Origin: Tenrec ecaudatus
Lineage: Eukaryota > Chordata > Mammalia > Afrosoricida > Tenrecidae
Direction of reading: 5' to 3'
DNA: 64,000 nt
Assembly: GCF_050624435.1 (NCBI RefSeq)
Contig: NC_134539.1
Span: 142,820,025 to 142,884,024, forward strand
The notes under the pieces are model-generated. The model saw nothing but the letters and a program-made list of their open reading frames with translations, was not told the DNA's origin and searched no databases. Shown piece by piece: positions 12,680-24,895 of this stretch. The position numbers were made by a program, and so were the translations under genes. Every line of letters starts with the position of its first letter. Within the stretch, counting starts at the first letter, position 1.

Positions 12680-12733
12680 CCAGGAAATGAAAATTAGCAT
12701 CACCATGAGATGTCATTTTATGCTGAGACTAAG
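12680..12733 (+). repeat. Small L1 ORF2-like fragment
   Basis: GAAATGAAAATTAGCATCAC followed by ATGAGATGTCATTT resembles a well-conserved stretch of L1 ORF2. Only about 50 bases can be supported. Confidence 0.35.
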
Positions 12734-14999
12734 AGCAGAGGGTCACCGAGATGCAAGGCTGTGGCCTCCCAGGCCGCACCTGTGTGTGTCACTTAAAGGG
12801 GTGCCAGGCCTATCTTTTCATTCACAAATACACCTGGGGACCCCTGGGGAGGGGAGGGGGATGGAAAGATAATGGAATTGTCCAGACATTGTAGAAGCCC
12901 CCTCATCCACCCCCCTTGTCATGTTAATAAGTGACCAGCATTGCTCTCTGTGGCTGCTCCCTATCCTCACCAGGCCCCTGACCACCATCACCACCCCCAC
13001 CCCACCCCCACCCCACCTCCACCGTCCTACACTGTCCACCAATGCCACTGTGTGGCCACCTCAACACATTGCTCTCCTTCAACCCTAAGCAGAAAAACAG
13101 AACCCTGAGGCAGGAGCCAGTGACCATTCCCCCGCCCCGCCCTTCCAGGGCAGGTGGCTCACCCCTTTTTCCTGGATTCTGGACTCTAGCTTCTGCCCTT
13201 GTCTGTCGTCTCTACACAGGTGACCCCTAACTCGGATGTCATTTCCACCTTGCCACTCTCCAGCCCCTGGTCTGCCATCGTATCTCTAGCTGGGCGCCCC
13301 GCAAACACTTCATGCTCACACATCCCACTCCACTGTTGCCCCCACCCCCAGTTAGCCACAAGCCTGCCCTCCTTGTCCCCAAGGGTACACCCTGGCACTG
13401 GGCCCCACACCGCCCAGCCCCAGCTCCTGCTATCACTGCCTCCTGCCCATGGATTCAGGACACCCCACTTCCCACCCCCCAACCCCCGAGCTACCACCAC
13501 CCACCTCCTCCATCTGCCCTGTCCACACACAGGCCGGGCCAGGCACTCTCTGCGCCCTGTGACCTGGCACCTCCAGAAGCAACCCTCCCCACCTCCACTG
13601 GACTCTGTCCAGCCCTCCCTCTCTGGGGCTTTAGTGACTAGCCCACCCCTGAGAACACAGCTTGTGGGGGCATTCTACTTCACTAGCCCTGCTCCCCTCC
13701 ACTGCACAGGATCTGCTCCACGACCCCCTCCTCCCTGTGCCCCAGGTTCTCCCCCTCATCTTACGTTAGTTTCCTCTGTGTCCCCCAGAAGGCAGGGCCA
13801 CAGCTCAGTCTCTTCTGGGCACCGAACACCTGGCTACCACGAAGGAAATGCTGTCCTCCCTGCCACTGCGCTTTATCAGGTCCCTGCCCCGCCCCCCAGG
13901 AGCCAGGCACAGTGGGAATCTGATTAGTGAGGTACAAGCACTGGAGGGAGCAGCTCTCTGCCACCCACTGGTTGGTGGACAGTCACCGCCTCTCCTGTTC
14001 CTGTCAGTTGTAATGAAGATACACTGTCACACCGACTCCGCCAACTGCAGCTTCCAGTTACAGTCTTGTGGCTCGGACCCCCAAACAAGGACCCCCTCCC
14101 TCCCCGCTCCCCGTCCTGCCCCTGGTCCCATGAGTGAGCTGTGGTTTCCAGGTCTCTGCTTCCAGGATCACAAGGGGGCTTCAAAAATTCCCGGAAAATT
14201 CCCACCATCTTTTCATTCCAATTCCCACCCTAACCTCGCATCTGTCTCTTTGAGACACCCTGGTTTCATTCAGCCTGGGGAAATGGACGGCCCAGCCACC
14301 TGGCATCTAATCGCCACTTCTCCAGGGGTGCTACTTAAGGCCCCATCCTCTTGGATGGAGTGGTCTCCATGGGGGCTAGTGGGTGCATTATGGAAAGTCA
14401 GGGCGACAGGGATGCTCTTGCCAGCTGTCTGTGTGTGTCCCCAGCCAGGTGTGGGACAGCTGGCCCGGCCCCAGCCCCAGCAGCTGCCTTTAAAGAGAAT
14501 CATTTCCTTGTGCTTTAGGTGAAGGCTGAACTAGCAAATCCATTTCCCAGTCAATGGTGATTTCCATGTGGGGTGTGGGTGTCGCCCCCTCCCTCACCTC
14601 CCTGTCTGGGGCCAGGGTTGCCCCTCTTCTTTCTCACAGATGGTGGATATAGTGTAATGGACTCAGCTATTGGGCTGAAAGGTGGCCTCTGGGAAGGGCT
14701 GCCAAGGTAGAAGGTGGTCTTTGGGACACTGGCCAAGGGCCCTGTACAATGACCGGCACGTCTGGGCATCTTTATAACCTGAAGGTTGGATAGTTTCACC
14801 TGGGGCCTCCCTGGAGCACCCCAAACGCTGGGCCCTGCAGGAGCTGAGTGGGCCCTGGCTGAGTCGTCCTTCTGAGCCTGCACAGCCCTCCCAGATCACC
14901 TGCCTTCCATGCCAGCTGGCCAGGCATGGTGAGTGTTTGTGCGCGTGTTCATGGGGACAGGGGGTGAGATGAGAGAGGTGGGACCACAGGCTGCGAGTC

Positions 15000-15195
15000 C
15001 CCAAGCCAAACCACCCAGTCGATTCCGACCCGAAGCAATGCTACAAGAAGCATGGGCAGAACTGCCCAGTGGGTCCCAGGGCTGAAATGCTCCCGGGAGT
15101 GGAGGGCCTCACCTTCCTCCTGTGGAGCGCCTGGAGGTTTTGAACTGCTGACCTTTCTAGTAGCGGTCAACCACGTAACCACACAGCTTTCCGGA
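15000..15195 (-). repeat. AfroSINE, antisense, diverged
   Basis: The core words CCAGTCGATTCCGACC and TTTTGAACTGCTGACCTT are preserved, with a diverged head. Confidence 0.7.
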
Positions 15196-16511
15196 CGCAC
15201 ACCGGCCTCCAGCAGCTGGCAGCCACCCAGAGGTGCCAGTCATAAAGGACCGAGTTTGGAACCTTGTGTCCCCCACCCCATCTGATTGGAAGGTGACAGG
15301 AGGGAGGCCGTGCCAAGCAAGGAGACACTGCTCCCCAAGGGCCTCTGGCCTCAGGCTCAGAGTCCCAAAGGTGAAGCTTCCAGACAGCCGACAGAGAGGC
15401 TCAGTGCAGGCTCCTTCAGCAACACCCCCCCCCCCCGCCCCGTGCTGACTTAGCTAGCGGAGGGGCTGTGTCCAGGCTGGGGGGTGAAGGGGGCCTCAGC
15501 GACCTGGGACAGTCTGACCCACGCACACGTCACGAACCCTGGCAGCTCGGGCATCTACTCCTTCCGCAGCACCAGCCCTCGACTCTGGGCCCCGAGTTCT
15601 CCAGCCTGGACTGGGGCCGAGCACGCATGTCCTCCCTTCCTAAGCGGGCCTGGACGGCGCCTCTCCATCCCCAGAGCTGCCTCTGACCAGGAGTCTGAGT
15701 CTAAGAGTCACGGTGCACTTGTGAGCCCCGCACTGCCACCCTCGCCCCCCCCTCTCTCTGTCTCTCTTACACACACACACACACACACAGCTGGAGGGAC
15801 ATGTGTCTGTCTGGAAGCTGTGACAGCCACCCCACGCATGCCCGCTTAATGCAGGTGGACAGGGACAGCAGCTACACAAGCTGAGCACGCTCCCCACCCA
15901 AGGCGCTTGATGAAAAGGCTGCCTGGCTAATCTCATTACCTACCAAGGCCAGACAGCGGGCAGGCCGCACCCACCGCAGGGAAAGCAGGCTGAACCACTT
16001 TTAACCAAGTTAGAAGAGCCCAAGAGAGGGGGCGGAGGGAGTGTATGTGGGGGCAGGGGAGGGGCTCAGCAATCCTCGAATGGGAGGGCTCAGAAGTCAA
16101 AGCCAGAGCTGAGCTAGAAGGTGGGCACTTTCTTGCCAGCCCCACCCTTGCCAGCGTGAAGGCCACTCAGCTTTTCCATGAGGCACAAGAGGCCCATGCC
16201 AGACTTGTAGGGCCCACAGAAATGTTCCCATTTATGTTCAAAGTCAGAAGAAAAATGAACTTTTAGGGTTCCTGTCCCCCTCTGAGCCTGACCTCTAAGG
16301 TAGAGGGATACTGGGCTCTGCCTTGTTAAGACTTGCCCACTCCAGGACATCGTGGCTCCACAGAACAGACGGGAGCTACCCCATAGGGTGCCTGAGGCCG
16401 TCCATCTTCCCGGAGTCAGACTACCACCTCTTTCACCCACGGAGTGGCGGGGTCGGCAGTGGAACACATATCCACCGCACCCCAGGCTCCTTTACTGGAC
16501 TCATTAAAAAC

Positions 16512-16702
16512 TGAAAAACCTCACCACCACGGAGTCCTACAGAGTCACAGCAATGCTCTGGGGCAGGGTAGAACTGCCCTGTGCATTTCCAAAACGGACA
16601 CTGCAGGCGCGTAAAGTCGCATCTATCTTCCTGGGAGCAGCTGGAGGTTTATAACTGGGGACCTTTCTGTGGCAGCCCCATGTTTGGCCACGGTGCCATC
16701 TG
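16512..16702 (-). repeat. AfroSINE, antisense, diverged
   Basis: It reads CACCACGGAGTCCTACAGAG, then a GGGCAGGGTAGAACTGCCCT core, and ends at GGCCACGGTGCCATC. Confidence 0.7.
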
Positions 16703-17036
16703 ACCTCCCTGAGCAAATAGGAAGTGTGACACATATGTACACATGGCTGGCATGATGCCTGCCCCACCGCTGGCTTTCAGATAGGGCACCAGCAGAAGCG
16801 AAATCAGGCCTAACAGGGCACAAGGTTAGGGCCATGGCCAGCCAGTGGGGCAACAAGCTTTACCCTCTCCTCCACACCCGCTGCCCACCATCACAGAAAG
16901 CCCTGGAGCAGGGTACAGTGCGGGGCATCATCAGCGTTTCACATCTAGCCAAGTCCATTTGAGAACCAATTCACCTGGGAGACGTTTAATATCCCAGTGA
17001 AGCCACACTCGTGGGAGCATGTCATTTCTCAGGCAA

Positions 17037-17096
17037 GGAGCCCTGGTGGCACTCACGTTAAGTGCTCAACCACAAGGTTGGCGAACTGCTTCTGTC
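17037..17096 (+). repeat. AfroSINE head, partial
   Basis: GGAGCCCTGGTGGCACTCAC and the following CAACCACAAGGTTGGCGAAC match the tRNA-derived head. The body is missing or too diverged. Confidence 0.6.
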
Positions 17097-17915
17097 AGAT
17101 TAGAGACAAGAAAACCCTCCAAGGGTGCTGCCCCTCAGCTGGCATGTCTGCACCCTCAGAGCACCCAACAAGGGCAACTGCCCTATGCTGTGGCTTGCCC
17201 GCATGACTCCACCCACACCTTGTAAGACTTCGGGGCCACAGGCTCCTGAGCCTGTAGGGAGAGGACTGCTAGGCTGGGGCAGGGAGACAGACTCAGGGTG
17301 AGGCTCCTCCTGCCACGGGGTGGGGCCGCAGCAGCTCTGTGTCCATATGGGCCACCCTGGGGATTTTCAAACTGGGGTTTACTTGCTGGGCCTGTCTCGG
17401 TCTCATCTGAAATTTCGCTGGTGAAATCATGGCAAAGTCCGTGGGGGCTCCCTATGAAAACAGGGAACGAACGCAGGCCTCCTACGGAGGGACTTTGGTC
17501 GGTGTAGAAAAGCCCCCAAGACTGTGAGGGGAGGGGCAGTGGCTGGGGAGAAGAGCAGGTGGAGAAAGATCTGGAAGGGGTAGTAGCCTTTGAAGACATC
17601 CCTGGGGACCCTCGGGGGAGGGCAGGCAGAGCCAGGAGCCGCTCCTGCCCAGCCAGGTGGCAAAGGTAGTGGGTACCCCTCCCTCCACAGCTGCCCTCTG
17701 CGCCCACGGTACAGCGCCCACCCTGGCAACTCGTGGGCGGGGTTTCCCAAACTGGGCGAGCAAAGAGCAACTAGTTCCACTCTGTTTAAGATCCACCTGC
17801 CTTCCTGGGCTGGCTGCGGGCCAAGAGGCCACCTTGGAAGCGATTCTGGTTTCAGATTTCAAAAGGACAGTCACAGATGGCGAGGAAGCCGCTTCCCCTT
17901 CACCGTGTTCTCGAA

Positions 17916-17962
17916 ACCAAACCAAACTCACCGCCGTGGAGTGGCGTCAGACTCCCAGCCAC
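17916..17962 (-). repeat. AfroSINE tail, partial antisense
   Basis: AAACCAAACCAAACTCACCG, then a GGAGT core, is the complement of the 3' tail. It abuts the CYB561 CpG island. Confidence 0.5.
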
Positions 17963-17979
17963 CCGACTGGACCCGGCCC

Positions 17980-18660
17980 GTGGGGTCCCCTGACGCGCGC
18001 TCACGGCGCGGAAAGCCTGTTCTTGTGCGCGGCCACACTAGCCAGCGGCCCGGGCGCTCTAGCTTCGGGGTCACTTGCCCGTCACTCTAGCTTCCGCAGA
18101 GACCCCCCCCACTCCACCCCCGGCCCCGGCGCAGGGCGGGCCTTCGGAGCCGCGAGCGGGGCCTCCCCTGGGAGGGAGGTGTGGCTGGGGCGCAGGGGAC
18201 CGAGGGGCCCCGGCCTGGTGCGGCGCACCCCCGCCCGAGCGCCGGCTCACCTGGGCCCGCCACTTCCGCTTCCCGGGCCGACGCACCTGGAGCCGCCCTC
18301 CGGCACGCCCGCGCCTCCGCGCCCCGCTGCGCGCTCCCGCCGGCGCGGGGCTGCCTACCTGGCCAGGCGCGGGGCCCCGAGATCCTCCCCACCCCGCGCC
18401 GCGCCGGGGCTGCTCGGCCAGTTCCTCCGGCGGCCGGGCTCGGCGAAGGCGTCGCCATGGCGACCGGGCGGCGGCGAACGCGTTGGCAGCGCTTTGCGCG
18501 ACGCGGCGGGGATCACGCGGCGGTGGTGGTGGGCGGGGGCGGGGCGGCGCAGGCTGGTGGTGGCCCCGGCTCCTGGGTGCCCGGCGGCGACCCTTGGGTG
18601 ACAAGGCCGGGGGATAAGGAGCGAGGACTGTGGCCCCCTGAGATCTGGCACTTCTAGTTC
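17980..18660 (-). promoter_or_regulatory. CYB561: CpG-island promoter with noncoding first exon(s) of CYB561
   Basis: Dense CpG and GC-box-like sequence with no TATA is seen, as in a housekeeping-type promoter. On the minus strand three good donor sites occur: CCAG|GTAGGC at 18359, CCAG|GTGCGT near 18284 and CCAG|GTGAGC at 18251. Any of them could join to the acceptor just before the start codon near 11106. Human CYB561 also uses alternative noncoding first exons. Long open frames here arise from GC richness. The transcription start cannot be placed exactly. Confidence 0.65.
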
Positions 18661-20880
18661 AAAGGGCAACCTCGGAAATCCAGGACTGGAGGGCTGGCTT
18701 CTGGGACTCCGCACCTGCGGGAGCACAGGAGGACCCGAGGGCCAGGTGGGAGGCGTGTGGCGAGTGCGTCCCCCGCGGCAGGAAGGGGCCCACAGGGAGC
18801 GCCTGCAGACCCAGACCTTGCCGGGTGGCCCGGAGAAAGTGGCCGCGAGGTTCGCGGCGGTGGAGGCGCAGACGAGGCCCCCTGCAGGGAGAGGGGGCAG
18901 GGGTGCTGGGTGGGGGGCGCGCAATGGCTGACGTGTAAGAGAGAGGCCCTCTGGCTGCCTGGCTTCCTCCCAGGCGGCCGGTGGTTCCTCCAGTCTCCCG
19001 TCCCTCCTCCCCTGCTCGCGCCCAGCAAGACGCCACTAGGTGTCAGGCACGGCCTGGGCCTGGGCCAGGTTCACGTTCACGTTCCAGGAACCCTGAGGAA
19101 GGAGACCCCACCCAACCTCTGTAGAAAGCCCTGCCACTTGGCCGGGATTGCTAGGATTAGCTCCTTACCTCGCCACCCGCCCCTACACACTGTCACACTG
19201 GATGGGTGAAGTCTTCCCCCAGTTCTCCCAACCCCTCTTGACCTCACATCATCTTAAGGTCAATACCAGGTCCCACCAGCCTCCCCTGAAAGTATTCACC
19301 ACCTAGCTGTCCTTTCCCAAGAAAGGAGGGAGCCAAGGCTGAGGGCCAGCCCCACTGGGGCCCCCTCTGGTCCTCTGGGCAGGAAAGGCTGCACCGATAA
19401 CAGCCCAGCTCAGACTTCCTACAAGCTCGGAACAAAAGGTTCTTTCCTGTCCTACACCGGCCGGGCCAGGCCAGGCGCAGAGGGCAATGGGCTTCCTCTA
19501 GGTTGACATTAATAAGCCTGGCTAAGGGAGAGCCCTTCCCCGCTGCTCCCCCACACCTGGCTGCGGGGAAGACACAAACCATCACACATGGACACTGCCT
19601 CTCAGTCCTTCCAGGCTTCCTGAAGGCAGGGAGGGACCAGTGTCCCGGCACGCCAGGGGTCCTGGCCAGGGTGGGCCTGCGATTGGCATCCCTCCTCACA
19701 CGTGTACTCTCAAGCCTGTGGCCTATGGCACAGGGCATCCGCTGCCCCTGGCCAAGTCTTCAGAATAAAGCTTCAGCTCTTTGTGGGAGAGGGATTTTTC
19801 CCAGCTATGGAAGCAGTGGTTTCATGGGCTTTTATGAGGCTGCTCACCATTCAATCAGTGGTTTGAAGCCTCCAGCCGCTCCTTAGATACAGATGAGACT
19901 TTCTACTCCCATAAAGAGGTCCAGTCTCAGAAAGGCACAGCATCCGGTCAGTGGGGGGACGTGAGTCAGAACTGACGATAGCACGTTTTGAGAAGTCAAT
20001 GGACGTTTACTGAAGAAGGGGCCTCTTACACACTGCAGGCCAAAAAGGCCAGGTGAGGGGAAGAAAGACCTGAGTTTGACCTGTCCCCTTGAGCCCCGGG
20101 AGGAGGAAGATGACGATGATGATGATCACCATTAAAGCAGCCGAGGACTGCGGGACGGACATGGTGACAGTCCCAAGCTTTCCGCAGCATCCTCTGTGGG
20201 GTGACGGCTGGGCTTCCACCCGAGTGTTCCCTAGAGTGGGTGGGGAGCTCGAGGGAAGTGGAGGCCTGGGCACCTCCACCCGGGGCCTTAGCTCTAAAGG
20301 TGCATGGCTCCACCAAGCCCTCTCCCAGAGCAGGTGGCCCACCAGCTATCCATCAAGCCCCTGGCCCTTCTCCGCTGTCTGTCTGAAATGCACAGGCCTC
20401 CTCTCCCCTGCCGCAGGCAGTCATGTCGGGAAGCCTGGGTTGGGTGAGGGGTGCTGGAGAAGAGTGGCCACATTTCCCCTCTCAGGGTGTCGTTCAGAGA
20501 AAAGCCTTCTTGCCACACTCACAAGGTGACACAGACACCAGGAGGAACATATTCCTCAGCTCCTCAGCCCCGCCCTCGCCCCTCCTGGGCCCACCTTCCT
20601 CCCAGCCTCACCACCTCCTCTCAGAAAGGCCTCCCTCCCTGCACAGTGCAGGAGGTGACGGTGTCCTGGGGAACGGTCCCCTGTACACGCTGTCCCTTGG
20701 CCAAATGCGGGAAACTGACACAGAGGGAACTCTGATGAGGACTGCATTCCCTCACGTACAACAGAGGGACTCGGGAAAGCTAGTATTCCACGGTGGGAAA
20801 GCCGCCACTTTGGGAAGTTAGAGATGACGCCCAAGTTCACGATCCTGCTGTAAATGTCCCTCCCACCGATTCTCCCCTAA
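18661..20880. other. Intergenic DNA upstream of CYB561
   Basis: GC-rich sequence shading out of the CpG island, with one degenerate AfroSINE. A short ATG/GAT-rich tract lies near 20108-20130. No gene is supported. Confidence 0.4.
19810..19990 (+). repeat. Degenerate AfroSINE
   Basis: GGCTTTTATGAGGCTGCTCA, then TTTGAAGCCTCCAGCCGCTC and a TTTCTACTCCCATAAAGAGG stretch follow the AfroSINE order with many changes. Confidence 0.5.
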
Positions 20881-21049
20881 CAGCTATGCTGCCTTAAAGT
20901 GAGCGCATGGCGGGTTCTGTCTCCCTACAGAAGCAGACACCCTGTTGTTACCGCCTCCCGCGGGTCACCAGCCCCCTCATACCTTCCCCAGGGCAGGTGT
21001 TAGTTTTCCTCACCTGTGAGCTGTAAGCTCAGGGACCTTACTGTGGTTG

Positions 21050-21345
21050 CCACCCACCCTGTGACGTATGTAACTACTGAATATGCATGTCTTATGGCTA
21101 CCTCTACTATCCCAAGATAGGAAAGATGCTCGCTCTCCCACTTTCTCTCCTCCTACCTCCACGTGGACCATCAAGAAAGGGCGGAGGTGAGCATGCTACC
21201 ATAAAATGTGTCTGACTTATTTTGTTCTCTCTCATATCTCTCCTATCTTCTATGACTTTACTATATATACCCTTTATATATTATCACTGTACAATTGCGC
21301 CGACAGACCCATCAGTTGATAGAGGCTGGCTTCCGCTGACAGCCA
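21050..21345 (+). mobile_element. LTR-like fossil, left copy of a pair
   Basis: It shares a series of blocks with 22180-22595 in the same order: CACGTGGACCATCAAGAA, GGTGAGCATGCTACCAT, AAATGTGTCTGAC, TTCTATGACTTTA and GCAATTGCGCC-like words. The order and spacing suggest two LTRs in direct orientation, either solo copies or the ends of one decayed element. The family was not identified. The copies differ a great deal, so it is old. Confidence 0.4.
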
Positions 21346-21491
21346 AAGAGGAGTAGGCAGCCTGCCTCTAGAAGGGGTGTTAACAGGCAGGGAGCCCAGC
21401 AATCAACAGGTGTCTATAACTCTGTAACGGTTATAGTATAACCACCTCAGAGCCGCCCGGCGCCCGGCTGAGCCTTGATGTCTCCCACTGC

Positions 21492-21692
21492 GTTGCTAAA
21501 ACCCCAAACCAGCTGCTCTGACTCATGGTGGCCCGTGTGTGCTCCAGCTGCCCAGGGCCCCATGAAGGTTCTTAACTGCTGATTGCCCCACAGTCGATGG
21601 CCAGGCCTTTCTTCTGAGCTACCTCTGGGCAGAGTCCAGCTTCCAACCTTGCAGTTAGCAGCCTCATACAGTAACCACAGCCCCTCCCAGGA
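21492..21692 (-). repeat. AfroSINE, antisense, diverged
   Basis: It reads AAACCCCAAACCAGCTGCTC, then CTTAACTGCTGATTGCCCC, and ends in AGTAACCACAGCCCCTCCC. It lies between the two LTR-like copies. Confidence 0.6.
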
Positions 21693-22179
21693 CTCACTCC
21701 CCCCCCCTTAGGGTTGCCAGGTGTGAGAGGGCTGAGAAGGATACTTAGTTAAATTGTAATGGTTTTATTTTTAGCTGCTGCCCCAAACATTCCGTGTAAT
21801 CTACTGAAAGTTTTATCATGGTTTATCTGGACCCTGAGTGGAACTGGGCATCCTGTGTTTAAACTGGTACCTTGTGGGATATAAAAAGGCTGTTCCCCAG
21901 CTTGTCTCCCCCAAATATTTGTCAGCCCCAGGACACTGCTTGCAACACATGGTAACTGATAGTAGCACACTGGAAGCACGCTGCTTGGAAGGTGTCGCCC
22001 TGAAGCCATCAGCCTCCAGAGCAATCTGACTCCTGTCGGGCCCACCACAGGTGGGGCTCACCCCCTACTGATAAAGATGGTGATTGTTTTCTTGGAGAGC
22101 CCAGAGAAGTGGTCAAACCAGCTCCATGACAACCAAGCTTAGCTGCCATCCTGAATCTAGGATCTGCCCATCTTGTCAC

Positions 22180-22595
22180 ACATGCTCTCTTAATCCCTCC
22201 TCTTCCTAGAAGGTGTACACCCTTAGATCGTCCCCTCCCGTTGTTATATTACCTATGGTACAACCCCTTCCTGTGATGTAGGTCATTACCTGCAATCAAG
22301 GGGCTTGCCCACCCCCAAAGATATAAAGTATTGGTTACAAATAAATCACTCACTCCTCCGGGCTCCCCTCCTTCCCCACTCCCTCTCTCTCCTCCTCCCT
22401 CCTCCTCCCACACCTCCACGTGAACCATCAAGAGGGGCTGGGGTGAGCATGCTACCATGAAATGTGTCTGACCCCTTTATTTTCCTCTCCTGCCTCTCTT
22501 ATTCTCTATGACTTTATGGTGATCTTTATATGTCGTAGCCGTGCAATTGCGCCTGCGGGCCTGTGATGTTGTCAAGGGCTGGCTCCCCAGACAGC
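22180..22595 (+). mobile_element. LTR-like fossil, right copy of a pair
   Basis: This is the partner of 21050-21345. It contains GATATAAAGTATTGG followed by an AATAAA (near 22341), a C/T-rich block, GGTGAGCATGCTACCATGAA and GTGCAATTGCGCC. The TATA-like and AATAAA words fit an LTR. The family was not identified. Confidence 0.4.
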
Positions 22596-22802
22596 ACCTT
22601 GCCCTGCTCCCTGCTGAGAAGGAATGAAGAGTCTGGGGCAGCCCAGGCCCCTCTCAGTAGGAGCATCCCCCCCCCCAACAACTTGAGACCTTGCGACTCA
22701 GCGCAGTTAAGTTCAGCACCGTGGCCATTGGGCCGCCCAGAGGACAAACGGTGTAGAGAGCAGCATCCCCCATCCTAAAGCACAGACAATTCATACAGCA
22801 AA

Positions 22803-22822
22803 CACACACACACACACACACT
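22803..22822. repeat. (CA)n microsatellite
   Basis: About ten CA units. Confidence 0.9.
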
Positions 22823-22894
22823 CACAGCAGTCATTCATTCTTACGACAGTCTTTACTGAGTACCTTCTATATGCCTGGTCTATGTCTGACAAAA

Positions 22895-23000
22895 ACAGTA
22901 AGCAAGTCCTTGGCTGGTAACCAAAACGTTGGCAGTTCAAGTTAACCCAGAGGTGCCTCTGAGGAAAGGCCTGGAGATCTGCTTCTGGAAACCCCACCTC
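22895..23000 (+). repeat. AfroSINE, partial
   Basis: It reads CTTGGCTGGTAACCAAAACG, then TTGGCAGTTCAAGTTAACCC and a GAGGAAAGGCCTGGAGATCT box. The last box is typical of the older AfroSINE body. Confidence 0.6.
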
Positions 23001-24237
23001 CGAAGACCTCAAAGGCACAGCCCTTCCTCGACAACACACCGCTTACTCACCATGCAGGGAAGCCACTTAGCAGCAGTTAGTTGGGTTGGTTTGTTTTTTT
23101 CTCCTATGTGGCTGCCTCTGGGCGAGAGACGCCTCCAGAATGGCAGGAATTGGACCCCAAGCAAGCCCATCTCTTTCCTGCCACAATTAGGGCCAGACTC
23201 ACCTTCAAGCCTCTCACAACTTCCATTCTTGACCACCTTCCAGAGGGGAGACAGGGTGCTGGGACTGAGGTCAGGGAAGGCTTCCTGGGCACCTGGTGAG
23301 TAACAGGGAGTGGGAGGTTGCCAGGAAGAGAGGCTGAAGGGTGCAGGGGAGGTACCCCAACAGAACTTCCTGGGCTCACTTCCCCACCCACCCGCAGCAA
23401 AGAGACAGCAGAGGCTGAGTGTGTCACTGCCCCTCCAGGTCCCTCCAGGGCCAACCCGGGGAGTCCTTGCCTTGAGATGGCATGCAGATGGCCCAGTGTC
23501 CAAGGGGGAGACCAGCCTTTAGCCCTGGGGGCTTCAGCCATGCTCCGCCTTGGGGGACTTGCTCCAACTTCCTTGAAAAGCAAAGTCTGAACTGAAAGTG
23601 CAGGGCCACTTCTGCTGACCTGAGCATAGGACGGTCCCTGGTCGGGGAGAAAGCCCTGTCTTCCGGCTCAGTGGAGCTGGCCATCAGCGGGACAGCAGGA
23701 GGAGCCTGAGCATCAGGCTGAACAGCAGTGAGGGTGGTAATGGCAGTGAGGCAGGGGACCAGCCACAAAGCTTTGGGGCCTAGGGACTCTGGAATTCGAG
23801 GGCACTGGGAGGAGGCTGCTAGCTCAGTTTGAAAGCACAGCTGCCTGGGAGTGGAAGGGGGAACACAGGGCTTTCTTCTCTGCAACCAGTCCGGGAGTTT
23901 TGGGCAGTTCCATCCTGGCCGCAGGCTCTCTGTGAGCCAGTACTGACTCGAGGGCAGTGAGTTCTCCGAGGACCCCCTCTGTCCCTGGGCAGCCCCGGGG
24001 CAGGGCCACTCTGGGAACGAGCGGCCCCATAGACTGAGGAACCTGCCCAGGAACCAAAATCAGGGCGGAGGGAGAATCCAAAGGGTCTAAGGACCAGGAC
24101 AGGGTGTTGGAGAATGCAATGAATGAGACCCTAGGTCTAAGGGGGGGGGGAGCAGGAGAGGGGAGGAGGGTGAGGGGGGGAAGCCTGAAGGGAATGGGCT
24201 CATCAGGAAGCCCATGCTCCCCTCTTCTTCATGTTCC

Positions 24238-24293
24238 TGCTTCCTCCTCCTCCTCCTCCTCCTCCTCCTTCTCCTCCTCCTCCTCCTCCCTCT
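24238..24293 (+). repeat. (TCC)n polypyrimidine tract
   Basis: An almost pure run of TCC units with one TTC interruption, about 55 bases long. Such mirror-like pyrimidine tracts can form triplex DNA. Confidence 0.9.
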
Positions 24294-24854
24294 CATGCAC
24301 CAACACTTCACTGGGCACCACCTGTGGTCAGGTGCCACGGGGCCTCTCCTTCCAGGTGCCACCTAGACAGCCAAGTCTTTCTCCCACGGGGCCCTAGGGG
24401 TGGGGGGATAGGGGGAAACTGCTGGCGAGCACAGCCCGGAAACACCGGAGCCCAGCGCTGGACTGCTGCTCCCCCAGGACCCTTCCCACTGCCCTGGAGA
24501 CACGGGCAGACCCCTGCTCCTGGCTTCCAGGTAACTTTCATGTGGGGGAGACACCGAAGAAGCGTACCCGTGTATATCTGTAGACTCTGGGTCCCCAACA
24601 CCTACAAGTGGTCCAAGAAAAATAAAGCTGAGACTAGAGAGCCAGGACGGTGGGAGGCGGGGCGACTGATGCGGAGTGAGTGAAGTAGGGGCGCAGCTGG
24701 GCGGGGAGGGGGGGGAAGAGCAAGGGTGAATGCTCCCACCAGCCCTGCCCTCCCAGGCCCCTCCCCGCACAAAGTTAGCGGAATGTGCAAGAAGGGAGGC
24801 AGGCTGTTTGTGAGGGGAGAGGCTAGAGGTGGGAAATGTGTAGGGGGGGGGAGG

Positions 24855-24895
24855 CGCGCGCGCACACACACACACACACACCACCACCACCCCGC
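24855..24895. repeat. (GC)n(AC)n(CAC)n microsatellite
   Basis: GCGCGCGC runs into a CA repeat of about ten units and then CACCACCACC. Confidence 0.85.

Larger units (their letters stand above)
11107..17980 (-). other. CYB561: CYB561 first intron (5'UTR intron)
   Basis: This is the interval between the exon carrying the start codon and the CpG-island promoter. It is GC-rich and holds antisense AfroSINEs, partial SINE pieces, C-rich tracts and a short CA repeat near 15771-15790. Further noncoding 5' exons may lie here, since human CYB561 has several alternative first exons, but none can be fixed by eye. The many long open frames are chance frames in GC-rich DNA. Confidence 0.6.

Noticed and set aside
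17657-18924. Open frames of 150-314 residues on both strands around the CYB561 CpG island
   Set aside because: Stop codons are rare in such GC-rich DNA. The frames overlap each other on both strands and contain nothing recognisable.
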